A DNA stretch of 64,000 bases from Coenobita brevimanus. Taxonomy: Eukaryota; Arthropoda; Malacostraca; Decapoda; Coenobitidae. The stretch spans positions 890,001 to 954,000 of the forward strand of contig CM064666.1 of assembly GCA_032717465.1 (NCBI GenBank), given 5' to 3'. The notes beneath the pieces were generated by a model. It saw nothing but the letters and a program-made list of their open reading frames with translations. It had not been told where the DNA came from and searched no databases. Below, piece after piece: positions 48,960 through 60,369 of this stretch. Position 1 is the stretch's first letter. The number at the start of each line of letters is the position of its first letter. A program made the position numbers and the translations under genes.

Positions 48960-51390
48960 TAACTTGGCCCAAATTAATGGTGATTTAATTCCCCCAGGCC
49001 CCTAACTCACTTCCAGTTAAATAAAACCATCTGGTGTTGATCAGAATAATACCAGTTAACACCAGAACTGTCCACACCATGCAGGGGTTAGGCTAAATAA
49101 TTGGATTAAAAAATTGGAAGGGGTGGGGCGAGTGAACACAACTCTTCATTAAAACATTTCGTGCCTACAGGTCGCCATCTTTAAAAAATACATTGAAAAA
49201 CTGGTTAATTTTGAGTTAGTGCTTGGCTTCTGGCAATTACTGATATATAAATAAGGTCATGGACTGTTAAATGTGTGATTAGTGTATACAAACGAGGTCA
49301 TGAACTGGTAATTACGTGAGGCTAATACTCACGGGATATTTGGGCCGTGGGTATAATGACCTTCCACCTGTCGATCAGTTTAATGGGTTTTCCTGAATTA
49401 AAACCATCAGAATATAATATAAAACACTGATATTTCAATTGTCCCACCAGGCCTGGACATACCTAATTGTTAATCTGTCAAAATACTGCACATTTAGGAC
49501 CATTCGCCATGTGACATATTTCGCCACTAAAATTCACCACCATTTTGCCAGCCAGCCTTCTTGCCATCCATGGAAACCGACCAATTGTAAGGAAACATAT
49601 TAATTTCTTTATTTTTTAACTTTGATTAAAATTACTCCTTGAATGCCGAGTTGTAGCATTTTCTTTTTCTGTAACTGAGCAGCATGAAATAGTGGCAAAT
49701 GAACGAATATCTAGGCCAAGTTTAGGGGAAAAGGGTGTTACAGATGCTGTTAATCCATATACGTATCATCATTGTCCTTCAGAAAGCATAAAAGTACCCT
49801 TGTTGTAGGCTACATTATTTCTGTTTGATGGCGATTTCACTTTTTGTTATTTTCTTGTTATTTCCAGATATGTATCGTGTTGGCTACTTTGCATAATTAA
49901 GTCTTCCTGGGCTGCGATTCTCTTGTGTGACGGAAGCAAGCACGTTCGTCGACCACGTAACCTGCGTCGCATTACAAAACAGTGGAAGGGGTAAAAGGAT
50001 TCGACGTGGTGAGGTGAGAAATGGATGAAATGAGCTGGAAATTTGATGGGCAGTGGGGCTGGGGCAGGGGAGTATACTAAATGTAAGCTGTAAGATTATT
50101 TCAAAATGCCCTTTTAAAAGTATGCAGAAAAAAAAAATGATGGTAGGATTTAGACAAAGGTGGAGTGAACTCCATGAGGCACTTGGCTGTGGTGTACTTA
50201 TCTCTTTTCTCCCCTAGATGTTACCTTTAGGCACGGACTTAGGGGAAAGGGGCGTGGGAGCCATCCCTCCCCCCCTTCGCTATTTTCAGACGACCAAAGA
50301 TTACAAAAAATACTAGGCTATTATTTAACAGACTAAACAACCTTTTATAAAATGTTTTCACATAATCATTTCACTGAATAAAACAAATAAGTTCATGTGG
50401 ATCTGTTCGTTTATACGAAATCAGCTATCACACAGTCATTTCACTGAATAAACGAAATAATGTGGATCTGTTTGTTTCAACGAATTAAATGGTAGGCTAA
50501 TGTTGCTGGTGCTGGGAATCACGGCCCACTTACCCCAAAGTGCTTGCTCTTTCCTACTGACCAGCCAACAAAGTGTGGATAGTCTGAGTCCTTGGTCTGA
50601 GTCGACTGGCATATGCTGTCCTCAGGGATTCGAGCTGTGTCGGTATCGGGTCGACAAATAGTTCGGATTAGGTAGAGGAGTCCATATTGAGCATATGATA
50701 GAAGGCCTCACAGGATGCCAAAAGAGAAAACTGACTTTCCCTAAATGATATAACTGAAGAATCCCAGGTGCCTGTACAGTGCTCAAAAAGCCTATTCCAA
50801 GGGGGCTGACAGGTGGTGCAGATACACCACCTTCGCCCCATATCACACAGGAGAAAAATATTGATGTGATAATACTACCCACTCCGCCTCTAGTTCTGCC
50901 CTTACACAGTGAGAACTTATAACGATAAGGGAAGGTTCTCATTTTTGAAAGGTCCGTAGGAACACCAAAATACAAGCTCATGCAAACCGTAAAAATATAC
51001 ATTGGCCAGACAAACGTTCTTCACATGGTAACTGAAGGATATTTTATACGCAAAGGATGCTATACAGGAGGCTTAAGATGAATTCCGAGATGAGTGTTTT
51101 TGGAGAGTTCAAATTTGGTGGTCAGTAAGAGTTCGAGGTTGAAAATATTCGTTATTTGAATATCATCACATAACATTTGTCTTACGTCATTAATACACGC
51201 CACAGTAGTCAAGGGAGCGAAAATATATAACTATACTGAAAGGAAGTGTATGAAAAGCGTGTTTGGAATGAAAACAGGAGGCGCCTCTGATCTGTCAACT
51301 GCCCGACTCCCTGTTGGATTTCTATGGCGGATCAGCGCAGGTGTTCACACGGGATAACCAGTGAAATAACTCCATAGATTACGTGTTTGT
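48960..51390. other. Region without recognisable gene
   Basis: Mostly unique, moderately AT-rich DNA. 49885-50035 is locally CpG-rich (GACGGAAGCAAGCACGTTCG, ACCTGCGTCGC) and could be the promoter or 5' UTR exon of the minus-strand Josephin gene; this is inference. No protein-like frame was found. A CACTGAATAAA duplication occurs at 50367 and 50435. Confidence 0.4.
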
Positions 51391-51654
51391 GATGTGATGC
51401 CGGCCAGGGAAAACGCGTGTGAGTGGACTAAAACGAGAGACACCATGCCCTTGTTGCAAATCACTTAGTTCACCGAGAGAAGGGGCGAAAAAACGCAAAG
51501 GAATTCGAAAGTGCAAGAGGGAGGAGGAGGAGGAAGACGAAGATCGGAGGAAGGAGGGGAGGGCTGCCACCTCTCCCTGAACCTCCATCCTTTTTAAATG
51601 TATTTTCCCTCCACGGTGGAATTATTAGAGAGGAAAATATAAAACTGACTGGTG
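51390..51654 (+). promoter_or_regulatory. Probable promoter and 5' UTR of gene 3
   Basis: Purine-rich, CpG-containing DNA free of repeats (AGAAGGGGCGAAAAAACGC, GGAGGAGGAGGAAGACGAAG) immediately before the coding ATG. TATAAAA occurs at 51638-51644, only about 12 bp before the ATG, so it is unlikely to be the TATA box of this start. Confidence 0.4.
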
Positions 51655-51711
51655 ATGGCGTCTTCCCGGCATGGCCACGGTGGGGTGATGGACGAGTATG
51701 ACACACAGATG
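51655..51711 (+). CDS. First coding exon of an unidentified gene
   Basis: ATGGCG start (G at -3) gives MASSRHGHGGVMDEYDTQM, 19 codons, followed by donor GTAAGTC in phase 0. The short acidic-ended peptide does not let me name the family. No further exon can be recognised up to the right edge, so intron 1 exceeds 12 kb and the body of the gene is outside the window. There is no hydrophobic signal peptide. Confidence 0.6.
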
Positions 51712-52374
51712 GTAAGTCAAATATTTACCGCTTTACCCCGAATTTAACCTTCTACAAATAATTTTCCCGCCTTTTTGGGTCAGTGAGAATATTTTGAGGT
51801 CATATATTCAGGTGGAAGTTGGTATATTATATGGTTTGTGTATGGGTGGGATGACACACTGGCGTACCCCACTACCTGTGCCACCGCCGCTACAGAGGAT
51901 GCTAAATAAATAATATGTCTTGTTTTTTCTTTAATCCTGGGCTGTTTTAGGGGCTGGGGCACTGGTTTTAAATTTAAGGAATACGGAATTGGCCACTCAC
52001 AACCTTCTGATGATTCTATTGTTCTGTGATTCATTTTTTGGACATTTTTGGACCAGCCCAACTCTCGGTTTTTTTTTTGTTTTTTTCCTACGGATGTTCA
52101 GACTTGCCAAAGAACTTTTAAGAGATTATATAGTTTAGGAGGAGTCCATTATTCATTTTTGCTTTTTTCCTTCAAGCCTCTTCCTCTTTTCACATTGTCT
52201 TTCATTTCTTTGCCCTCTTTTACTGCTGTGAGTGATTTTTAAGAATATATACGACTGTAAGCTATCTAATCAAGCCTTGTATTTTAGTAATGCAATGAAA
52301 CCAAATATAAATTCATGTTTTTCATTATGATGTTGGACCTGACCATATTTTTGGGCCAAATTTTAACACACCTG

Positions 52375-52990
52375 CATTCTTTAACCTAACCTAGTAAATT
52401 ACGGTAACGTAACCTACGATTTTAACCTAACCTACCAATTTAACCTAACCTGACCTACCAATTTAACCTAACCTGACCTACCAATTTAACCTAACCTAAC
52501 CTGCCAATTTAACCTAACCTAACCTACCAATTTAACCTAACCTAACCTACCAATTTAACCTAACCTAACCTACCAGTTTAACCTAACCTAACCTACCAGT
52601 TTAACCTAACCTAACCTACCAGTTTAACCTAACCTAACCTACCAGTTTAACCTAACAACCTACCAATTTAACTTAACCAAACCTACCAATTTATCCTAAC
52701 CTAACCTACCAATTTATCCTAACCTAACCTACCAATTTAATCCAACCCAACCTACCAATTTAACCTAACATAACCTGCCAATTTAACCTAACATAACCTA
52801 CCAATAATACTTAACCTAACCTTTCCTACCAATTTAACCTAACCAAACCAGCCAGAGTAACCTAACCTAACCAATCAATTTAACCAAACCAGCCAAAATA
52901 ACCTAACCTGCTAATTTAACCTAACTTACCAATTTAATCTAACCTAATGTACCAATATAATGTAATCTGACCTAACCTGCTGTAACTTAA
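52375..52990. repeat. Telomere-like (TTAACCTAACCTAACCTACCAAT)n array
   Basis: About 25 units, mostly 23-26 bp, each with two or three CCTAA motifs and an ACCAATTTAA linker. CCTAA is the complement of the arthropod telomere repeat TTAGG. Unit order decays towards 52990. A short TTAGGTTAG-like stretch also occurs at 3560-3640. Confidence 0.85.
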
Positions 52991-53508
52991 CCATTGTACA
53001 ATAAGGGGCCGATACCTTTTTGGGAGGGTGTACTGTATAGTTACGCTGACATCAAGCACGCTATAGTCTGTTTAGTTTCAGCTGACATAAATCCATAACC
53101 TGTTTCAGCTCAGGTGTTGGCCAGGTGTACTCAGAATGGAGTATAAATTTCACTAGTAACCAAGGAGACTCATTCCTGCCTAATATTGCTTTCCAAATTT
53201 CATGGAATCAAGTTGAGGAAGTGGCCCAGTTTTGTCAGATGATATGAACCAACCATGGCAACAAATTTCTCTCTCACTGCATAAAGTATTTGCAAGTTGA
53301 GGATGAGTAATTTATCATAAAAATGCTTGCTGTAAAGTGCTGTTGTCCTGAAGATTATTTATTTATTTATTTTTTTTAATAACAACAGAGGTAGGAAAAA
53401 TGAGTGAATAAAAAATATATATATATCCATACACGAGATTTTAAGGTACAGTCACACCAAAAAGTATCGCACAAGTAAGGCACGATGATATCCAAAATGA
53501 CCATTATT

Positions 53509-53740
53509 GCCAATGGCCATGCCACGTTGAGTACACCGCTTCCCGTCCGGTCAGCGAAGTTAAGCAACGTTGGGTCTGGTTAGTACTTGGATGGGTGACC
53601 GCCTGGGAACACCAGATGCTGTTGGCGTCCCTACGTGTCAAGTGGGTTGGTGGAGGATTAGTGCCCCTCCCTGTAAAACAATTAACTCTAAGCCTTGACC
53701 ACCCCGTTTGGGATACATGGCGTCTGGCAATGGATGGATG
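53509..53740 (+). mobile_element. SINE3-type element with full-length 5S rRNA head
   Basis: 53509-53626 (118 nt) is a complete 5S rRNA-like sequence: GCCAATGGCCATGCCACG...GTCCGGTCAGCGAAGTTAAG, TTAGTACTTGGATGGGTGAC and GGGAACACCAGATGCTGTTGG. It has box A (AAGTTAAGCAACG), intermediate element (TTGGATGGG) and box C. A non-5S tail follows (CAAGTGGGTTGGTGGAGGAT, GCCCCTCCCTGTAAAACAAT) and (GGAT)n, and recurs in the truncated copies at 30455, 55785, 57110 and 57300. A tail shared by many copies marks a 5S-derived SINE and not a 5S gene. Confidence 0.88.
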
Positions 53741-54054
53741 GACCATTATAGCCCATGAATTCTCGGTAAGATTTATTTGTGACTGTTGTACACTGCTATA
53801 CCGGTACATGTAATAACAATACGGACTTGAAAATGTCCAAGCCATACCATATATTGCATCCTTGAGAGAGTTTATCAGCATGAGGAAAAAGTTGTTAGTT
53901 CCCAGTTGCCATCGTCCGTGTCTCAAATTGCTTCGCGTCAAGTGTTCATTGATACTTTTTGGTGTGAGTGTATGCCGGGTATGTCTGTCTTGGTTCAGCG
54001 TATCTAGTTCTTTGTACTCATCTCCATGGCAACCAATATTTTTTTTATTATTAC

Positions 54055-54310
54055 CGTACTGAGGTGGTTTGGACATTTGGAGAGAATGGAGAATGAAAGA
54101 CTGACTAAGAGGGTGTATGTAGGTGAGGTGAAGGGAGGGGTAGACCGAGGATGAGGTGGAGGATGGAGTTGAGAGGTATATGAGAGAGGGGGGGGTGAGT
54201 TGGAGGGAGGGTAGTCAAATGGTGGGTGACAGAGCAACTTGGAGGCGTTTTGTCTGCGGCCACCCTTTGCGGGATTAGGGCGTCGGGCTATAGATAGATA
54301 GTTAGATTAA
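54055..54310 (+). mobile_element. LINE family B 3' end
   Basis: CTGAGGTGGTTTGGACATTTG to GCGGGATTAGGGCGTCGGGC and (GATA)n. A tail-only copy is at 54835-54955. Confidence 0.8.
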
Positions 54311-55129
54311 TATTGTTGTTGTTTCTCCCGCACTTCTTTTAAAACTACAAATGTTAGCTTCATCATTACACTTGTTTTGCATATCAGATTCCAGTCATGG
54401 GTCAGAAGTTTACAGTCAAGTCTTGCTGTATGATAGGGCTGTGTTAAGTGAAGATCCATTGCATAACAATTTATTCATTTATTGTATAGCCTAGTGAGGT
54501 TGATATAACATGGGTCCAGTGGGGTTAGGGAGGGGGACCTTTACCCAAAAAAAAAAAAAGAGAGAGAGAGAGAGAAGAAAAAAGGAGAAAAAAAACAGGC
54601 TTGCTCTTGGTGTCCCTCAGTAGCGCCATGATATCCAAGCCGCAAGTTTCAGTATTTCACACACACACAAAAAAGCTTGTTACTGTACTGTACATTACTG
54701 TGATTTAAGTACCATTACAGCCTGCAGGTGCTAGAGATGTCAGTAACTCTTAATTAGTAATTTTTTTTGTGTTGTTAGGTTAACATCATGAATTGCTTTG
54801 TTCAGATTCACATTCTTTACTTATTTATGCAGGAGGGGGGGGTGAGTTGGGGGGAGGGTAGTCAAATGGTGGGTGACAGAGCGACCTGGAGGCGTTTTGT
54901 CCGTGGCCACCTTTTGTGGGATTAGGGCGTCGGGCTATAGATAGATAGATAAATAGCAAGTGGGTTGGCAGAGAGTCAGTGCCCCTCTCCTTAAAACAAC
55001 CACTGGTAACTCAGAGACAAATGGCACTCATTAGGATATGGGATTATGGTTTCTGGCTATAGATACTGTACATGGATAAATTTATTTGTTTTATTTTATT
55101 ATTATTGTTAGTATTATATATTATTATTA

Positions 55130-55515
55130 TTATAGTCGTATTTGGTGGCGACCATCATCCGCTCACTTGATGTAGTGCTGCCTACTTCTTCCCCCATCCT
55201 CTTTTTCTGTGCCTGCCCTCCTCTCTTCCTATTTCTCCCATCTTTCCTGTCACTTCTTATTGCTTTTCTTTCCTTTTCAGGTGGCTTTACATTAAGTGAC
55301 AAGCCAAATGGTTTCCTGTAAGCCAAGAAACCATTTACAACGCTGGGTGGTAACCATATAACCAAACCATACATGCTCCCTACGTGTCAGCAAGTGGGTT
55401 GGTGGAGGGTTAGTGTCCCTCCCTGTAAAACAAATAACTCATAGTCAAATGGCCACCCCTTACAGGATTATGATGTCTGGCAATAGATGGATAGATAGAT
55501 AGATTATTATGTATT
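55130..55515 (+). mobile_element. Hairpin-core SINE
   Basis: One array unit, TTCAGGTGGCTTTACATTAAG, core hairpin (AATGGTTTCCTGTAAGCC..GAAACCATT, 55308-55335), GGTAACCATATAACC, then the tail CCCCTTACAGGATTATGATG and (GATA)n. Confidence 0.85.
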
Positions 55516-55529
55516 ATTCGTTTTCGTTT

Positions 55530-55765
55530 TCGTTTTTAAAGGCTCCAACATGCTTGCATGTGTATGCCTTGGTCACCTAATGGCGGCTCTCCACGCTGCA
55601 CGATCCATTGCAGCCTCTCTGTTCAGTCCCTTAACCCTAAGGTCACACTTAATGACCTCGTCCCATGTCTTTCTCGGTCTACCCCTCGTAACCCCACCCC
55701 CAATATTAACAACTTCTTACCTTCCTCACCCAATTATCATCCCCCATCCTCTCCACATGTATTAT
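55530..55765 (-). mobile_element. LINE family C 3' end, minus orientation
   Basis: GGCTCCAACATGCTTGCATG to CCCATCCTCTCCACATG. It starts at the poorly conserved GTTTTCGTTTT tail. Confidence 0.8.
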
Positions 55766-55784
55766 TATTATCATTATTTGTTTT

Positions 55785-55965
55785 AAGCAACGTTGGGTCT
55801 GGTTAGTACTTGGATGGGTGACCGCCGGGGAACACCAGATGCTGTTGGCATCCCTACGTCAAGTGGGGTTGGTGGAGGATTAGTGCCCCTCCCTGTAAAA
55901 CAACTAACTCTAAGCCCTTGGCCACCCTGTCTGGGATACATGGCGTCTGGCAATGAATGAAATTA
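55785..55965 (+). mobile_element. 5S-headed SINE, 5'-truncated
   Basis: AAGCAACGTTGGGTCTGGTT through ACCAGATGCTGTTGGC and the common tail to TGGCGTCTGGCAATGAATG. Confidence 0.88.
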
Positions 55966-56139
55966 TTTGTTTTTTCTCCCATAGCCTCTCCCGTGTCATT
56001 ATTGATTTCTGACTTAGATGGAGGGGATTAGGAATTGTCATACCCAGTACCATTGCAACACTCAGCATTACACCCAAAATATAACTGTATCTTGCCATAT
56101 TAGACTGCATTATGATCTCAGGGACTTTTGTGTTGGATT

Positions 56140-56500
56140 TTATTATGGGTGCGGAGGGTGAGAAGTGTCACATTGGGGGTGAGGTTGTGAAAGGCAGGCC
56201 AAAAAAAGATCTGGGATGAGGTCATTGAGTGTGGCCTCAAGGATAAGATATCGCAAAATGAATGGATCTTGAATTTGGCTCTCTGTTATCTTGTATTTTC
56301 ATGGAGGGAGCAATCTTGTGGACTTCTAGCCTTTGATTCCTTCTTCCTTGCATTAAAAAAAAGGAAAGAAAGACTAGGGCTATAGATAGATAGATAGAAG
56401 AATAGGGAGACTGCCAGAGATCGAGCAGTGTGGATAGCCGGCATTAGGTGACCAAGGCCGACAGATGCAAGCCCGTTGGAGTCTTTGTAAACAATATGAT
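56140..56500 (+). mobile_element. LINE family C body split by a LINE family D 3' end
   Basis: GGGTGCGGAGGGTGAGAAGTG...GATCTGGGATGAGGTCATTG (family C) is interrupted at about 56250 by a family D tail (AAAATGAATGGATCTTGAATTTG to the A-run at 56356). The family C tail then resumes (GGGAGACTGCCAGAGATCGA, 56405-56500). Confidence 0.75.
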
Positions 56501-56749
56501 ACGAAAAGGCTTATAAATCTCCGTAGGCATTTGTATTCAAGTTGTCATTTCTCTTTTAATTAGGACGATCCATAATGCAGATCTTGGCATAAATATTTTA
56601 GGAGCTTTGCAGATGGACATTTCAGGGGAGATTTGTGACAAATAAATGATGATGATAATAATAATAATTACAATAATAAAACAGAGGGAGAGAGAGAGAG
56701 AGTCATGTTGTTATGATACCGGTAACAATGATTTCTCTCTCTCACTCTG

Positions 56750-56752
56750 TTG

Positions 56753-56783
<31 letters not shown>

Positions 56784-56880
56784 GTTATTATTATTATTAT
56801 TAGTAGTAGTAGAGTAGTAGTAGTATCATCATCATCATTGTTATTATTACAGTATTATTATTATTTATTTGTTTATTTAT
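56750..56880. repeat. (ATT)n microsatellite
   Basis: TTATTATTATT with TAGTAG and ATCATC sections. Confidence 0.95.
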
Positions 56881-57099
56881 TTTGTAAGTATAACACAGTT
56901 GTCAGTGTTTGGCTTTGTCAGTGAGTAGTGACTGTGAAATATGCTAAAGCTGCTAAGTCCATTTGTCAGTCAGTGCTAGATTGTTAGTGTTCAGCCATTT
57001 TACATTTAATCATTTAAATATTCAAAACTGATATTGGCAAGCTTTTTATTTATTTATTTTATATTTATTCTTTCTTTATTAATTTAGGGCGAGCTTTTT

Positions 57100-57460
57100 T
57101 CATTCATTCATTCATTGCCAGACTCCATGTATCCCAAACGGGGTGGCCAAGGGCTTGGAGTTAATTGTTTTACAGCGAGGGGCACTAATCCTCCACCAAC
57201 CCCACTTGACACGTAGGGATGCCAACAGCATCTGGTGTTCCCAGGCGGTCACCCATCCAAGTACTAACCAGACCCAACATTGCAAGCTTTTTCCATCCAT
57301 CCATCCATTGCCAGACGCCATGTATCCCAAACGGGGTGGTCAAGGGCTTAGAGTTAATTGTTTTACAGGGAGGGGCACTAATCCTCCACCAACCCCACTT
57401 GACACGTAGGGATGTCACCCATCCAAGTACTAACCAGACCCAACATTGCAAGCTTTTTAC
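57100..57460 (-). mobile_element. Two tandem 5S-headed SINE copies, minus orientation
   Basis: Both start at the tail ((CATT)n or (CATC)n, GCCAGACGCCATGTATCCC) and run to the 5S part (AAGTACTAACCAGACCCAAC). Copy 1 is 57100-57285, copy 2 57295-57450. Copy 2 lacks the central GCCAACAGCATC segment. Confidence 0.88.
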
Positions 57461-57639
57461 TTTATAAAATTTGTTTTTATGTTTATTGCTGCTCCTCAGC
57501 CGACTGCTGTTGAGATAGGGATGTACTGTATGGTTTCTGTCAGTCAAAGAAATTCATGGTTGGGAAATTGGGAAATTATGCAGGGAACAAATTTTCCCCT
57601 ATGACTCTGGGAAATGATAACATGTTCTGTATCTGTATG

Positions 57640-57965
57640 TCCATAGCCAGACACCATAATCCAGTAAGGGGTGGCTGTTTGTCTTTGGGTTATATACTGT
57701 AGTTGTCTTACAGGGAGGGGCACTAACCCTCTGCCAACCCACCTCTTGACACGTAGGGAACGCGTATGGTTTGGTTATATGGTTACCACCCAGCGTTGTA
57801 AATCAGGCTTGTCACTCAATGTAAAGCCACCTGAAAAGGAAAGAAGAGTAATAAAAAGTGACAGGAAGGATGGGAGAAATAGGAAGAGAGGAGGACAGAC
57901 ACAGAAAAAGAATGATAAAGGTGAAGGAAGAAGTAGGCAGCACTACATCAAGTGAGTGGATGATG
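57640..57965 (-). mobile_element. Hairpin-core SINE, minus orientation
   Basis: GCCAGACACCATAATCCAGTAAGG, CTTACAGGGAGGGGCACTAACC, ATATGGTTACCACCCAGCGTTG. Most of the hairpin is missing here (AAATCAGGCTTGTC), followed by one array unit. Confidence 0.8.
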
Positions 57966-58139
57966 GTGCAGGGAAAAAGTTCTCCACCATGACTGGGAAT
58001 GATAACATGTTGCTGATACATATTGGTGTGTGTGAGGGAGTTATTAGAAAGTTTGTCAGTTATTACCCCACTAGATGATTATGTCTCGCAATACGATGAG
58101 TGCGTCAAGTGAAAATCCATCGCATAATGACATATCGTA

Positions 58140-58545
58140 TCATCCACTCACCTGATGTAGTGCTGCCCACTTCTTCCTTCACCTTTATCATTCTTTATCT
58201 ATGTCTGCCCTCCTCTCTTCCTATTTCTCACCATCATCCACTCTTTTGATGTACCATAGTGCTGCCTACTTCTTCCTTCACCTTTTTCATTCTTTTTCTG
58301 TGTCTGTCCTCCTCTCTTCCTATTTCTCCCATCTTTCCTGTCACCTTTTATTACTCTTCATTCCTTTTCAGGTGGCTTTACATTGAATGACAAGCCTAAT
58401 GGTTTCCTGTAAGCAAGGAAACCATTTACAGCGCTGGGTGGTAACCATATAACCAACCCATACGTGTTCCCTACGTGTCAAAAAGTGGGTTGGCGGAGGG
58501 TTAGTGCCCCTCTCCGTAAAACAACTAATTCAAAGACAAATGGAA
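58140..58545 (+). mobile_element. Hairpin-core SINE with two array units
   Basis: CATCCACTCACCTGATGTAG array, then the core (AATGGTTTCCTGTAAGCAAGGAAACCATT, 58399-58427 in two arms) and tail up to ACAAATGGAAGG. Confidence 0.83.
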
Positions 58546-60245
58546 GGTGAGGGGTAGGGAAGGGTGTCGGTAGAGAGGAGGATGGGTAGTTGAGGTAGGT
58601 AGATGTTGGGTAGGGAAGGGTGTAGATAGGGAGGAGAATGGGTAGATAGGTAGGTAGGTAAGTAGGAAGGTTAGGGATAGGGAGAGGTGGAGATAAAGTG
58701 ATGGGTAGGTAGGGAGGAAGGTGAGGGGTAGGGAGGGGTCTAGATAGGGAGGAGGATGGTTGGTAGGTAGGAGGATGAGGTGTAGGGAAGGGTCTAGATA
58801 GGTAGGAGGATGGATAGGTAGGTAGGTAGGTAGGAAGGAAGGTGAGGGGTAGGGAGGGGTATAGATAGGGAGGAGGATAGGTAGGTAGGAAGGTGAGGGG
58901 TTGGGAGGGGTGTAGATAGGGAGGAGGATAGGTAGGAAGGTGAGAGGTAGGGAAGAGATTAGGTGTGCTAAGCCGACTCCGTTCCTTCTTTACCCCTGCA
59001 CAATTGTTGACTCTGCACAGGGGTTTTATCCGCCCCTGTGTGGAGTACAACTCTCATGTGTGGGGAGGCTCCCCACATACAGCTCTTCTCAATAGGGTGG
59101 AGTCAAAGGCTTTTCGTCTCGTTAACTCTCCTCCTCTTACTGACTCCCTTCAGCCTCTGTCTCTTCGCCACACTGTTGCATCTTTATGTCTTTTCTATCG
59201 CTACTTCAATGGTCACTGCTCCTCTGAACTGTCTGCTTGCATCCCTCCACCTCTACAACGGGCGCGTAGCACCCGTCTGGCAGCAAACTCTCATCCCTTT
59301 TCTGTTCAACTCTCTAATGCAAGAGTTAACCGTTACTCCCAGTCCTTCATTTATGCAACAGGTCACATCTGGAACTGTCTCCCTCTGTCTGTATTTCCTG
59401 CTTCCTATGATCTCCAGTCTTTCAAACGCAGTGTGTCCGGGCATCTCAAAATGATCGGATCTTGAATTCGGCTCTCTCTTGTATTTTGTTTTTCTCATGG
59501 AAGGAACAGTTATTGCAGGCTCGTGGCCTTTGGTTCCTCCTTCCTCTCATTAAAAAAAAAAAAAAAAAAAGTAGGTAGGAGGAAGATGAGGGGTAGGGAG
59601 GGGTATAGATAAGGAAGGGGACAGGTAGGTAGGTAGGTAGGTAGGAAGGTGAGAGGTAGGGAGGGGCCTGGATAGGGAGGAGGATGGATAGGTAGGAAGG
59701 TGAGGGGTGGGGAGGGTTGTAGATAGGGAGGAGGATGGGTAGGTAGCTAGGTAGGTGAGGGGTGGGGAGGGGTGTAGATAGGGAAGAGGATGGGTAGGTA
59801 GATAGGTAGGTAGGAAGGTGAGGGGTGGGGAGGGTTGTAGATAGGGAGGAGGATAGGTAGGTAGGTGAGGGGTGTAGGTAGGGAGGAGGATAGGTAGGTA
59901 GGTGAGGGGTGTAGGTAGGGAGGAGGATAGGTAGGTAGGTGAGGGGTGTAGGTAGGGAGGAGGATAGGTAGGTAGGTGAGGGGTGTAGGGAGGGAGGAGG
60001 ATAGGTAGGTAGGTGAGGGGTGTAGGTAGGGAGGAGGATAGGTAGGTAGGTGAGGGGTGTAGGTAGGGAGGAGGATAGGTAGGTAGGTGAGGGGTGTAGG
60101 TAGGGAGGAGGATAGGTAGGTAGGTGAGGGGTGTAGGTAGGGAGGAGGATAGGTAGGTAGGTGAGGGGTGTAGGTAGGGAGGAGGATAGGTAGGTAGGTG
60201 AGGGGTGTAGGGAGGGAGGAGGATAGGTAGGTAGGTAGGATGATG
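58545..60245 (-). repeat. GGTAGG-rich minisatellite interrupted by a LINE
   Basis: 58545-58960: irregular units of GGTGAGGGGTAGGGAGGGGT + ATAGATAGGGAGGAGGAT. 59575-59850 is similar. 59850-60240 is a regular 37-bp unit (GGATAGGTAGGTAGGTGAGG + GGTGTAGGTAGGGAGGA; e.g. 59881 and 59918), about ten copies. It is strongly G-rich on the plus strand. Confidence 0.93.
58965..59572 (+). mobile_element. Jockey-like LINE family D, C-terminal RT fragment, poly(A)
   Basis: Reads LSRLRSFFTPAQLLTLHRGF, IRPCVEYNSHVWGGS, LLNRVESKAFRLVNSPPL, VASLCLFYRYFNGHCSSELS and SVFPASYDLQSFKRSVSGHL, then stop, about 90 bp of 3' UTR and an A-run at 59552-59570. CVEYNSHVW and NRVESKAFRL are typical of the Jockey RT C-terminal domain. 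It is a 5'-truncated insert within the minisatellite, open over 165 codons, so relatively recent. Confidence 0.9.
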
Positions 60246-60369
60246 AGGTGTAGGGAGGGGTGTAAGTGTACCAGGTGTGCGCTCCCTATAAGGCCAGGTA
60301 ACCACAAGCTCCTCACGCCCACACTCCCTCACCACTGCCTTTTTGTCCCTACTCATGGCTGACCTTGTG

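Noticed and set aside
53509..53626. Functional 5S rRNA gene
   Set aside because: The head is followed by a tail shared with dispersed truncated copies and lacks a clear T-run terminator directly after position 118; a 5S-derived SINE fits better, though activity of the head cannot be excluded.
59550..60356. 268-codon minus frame (YLPILLPPYTPHLPT)
   Set aside because: 37-bp minisatellite translated; unit length not divisible by three and all frames open.
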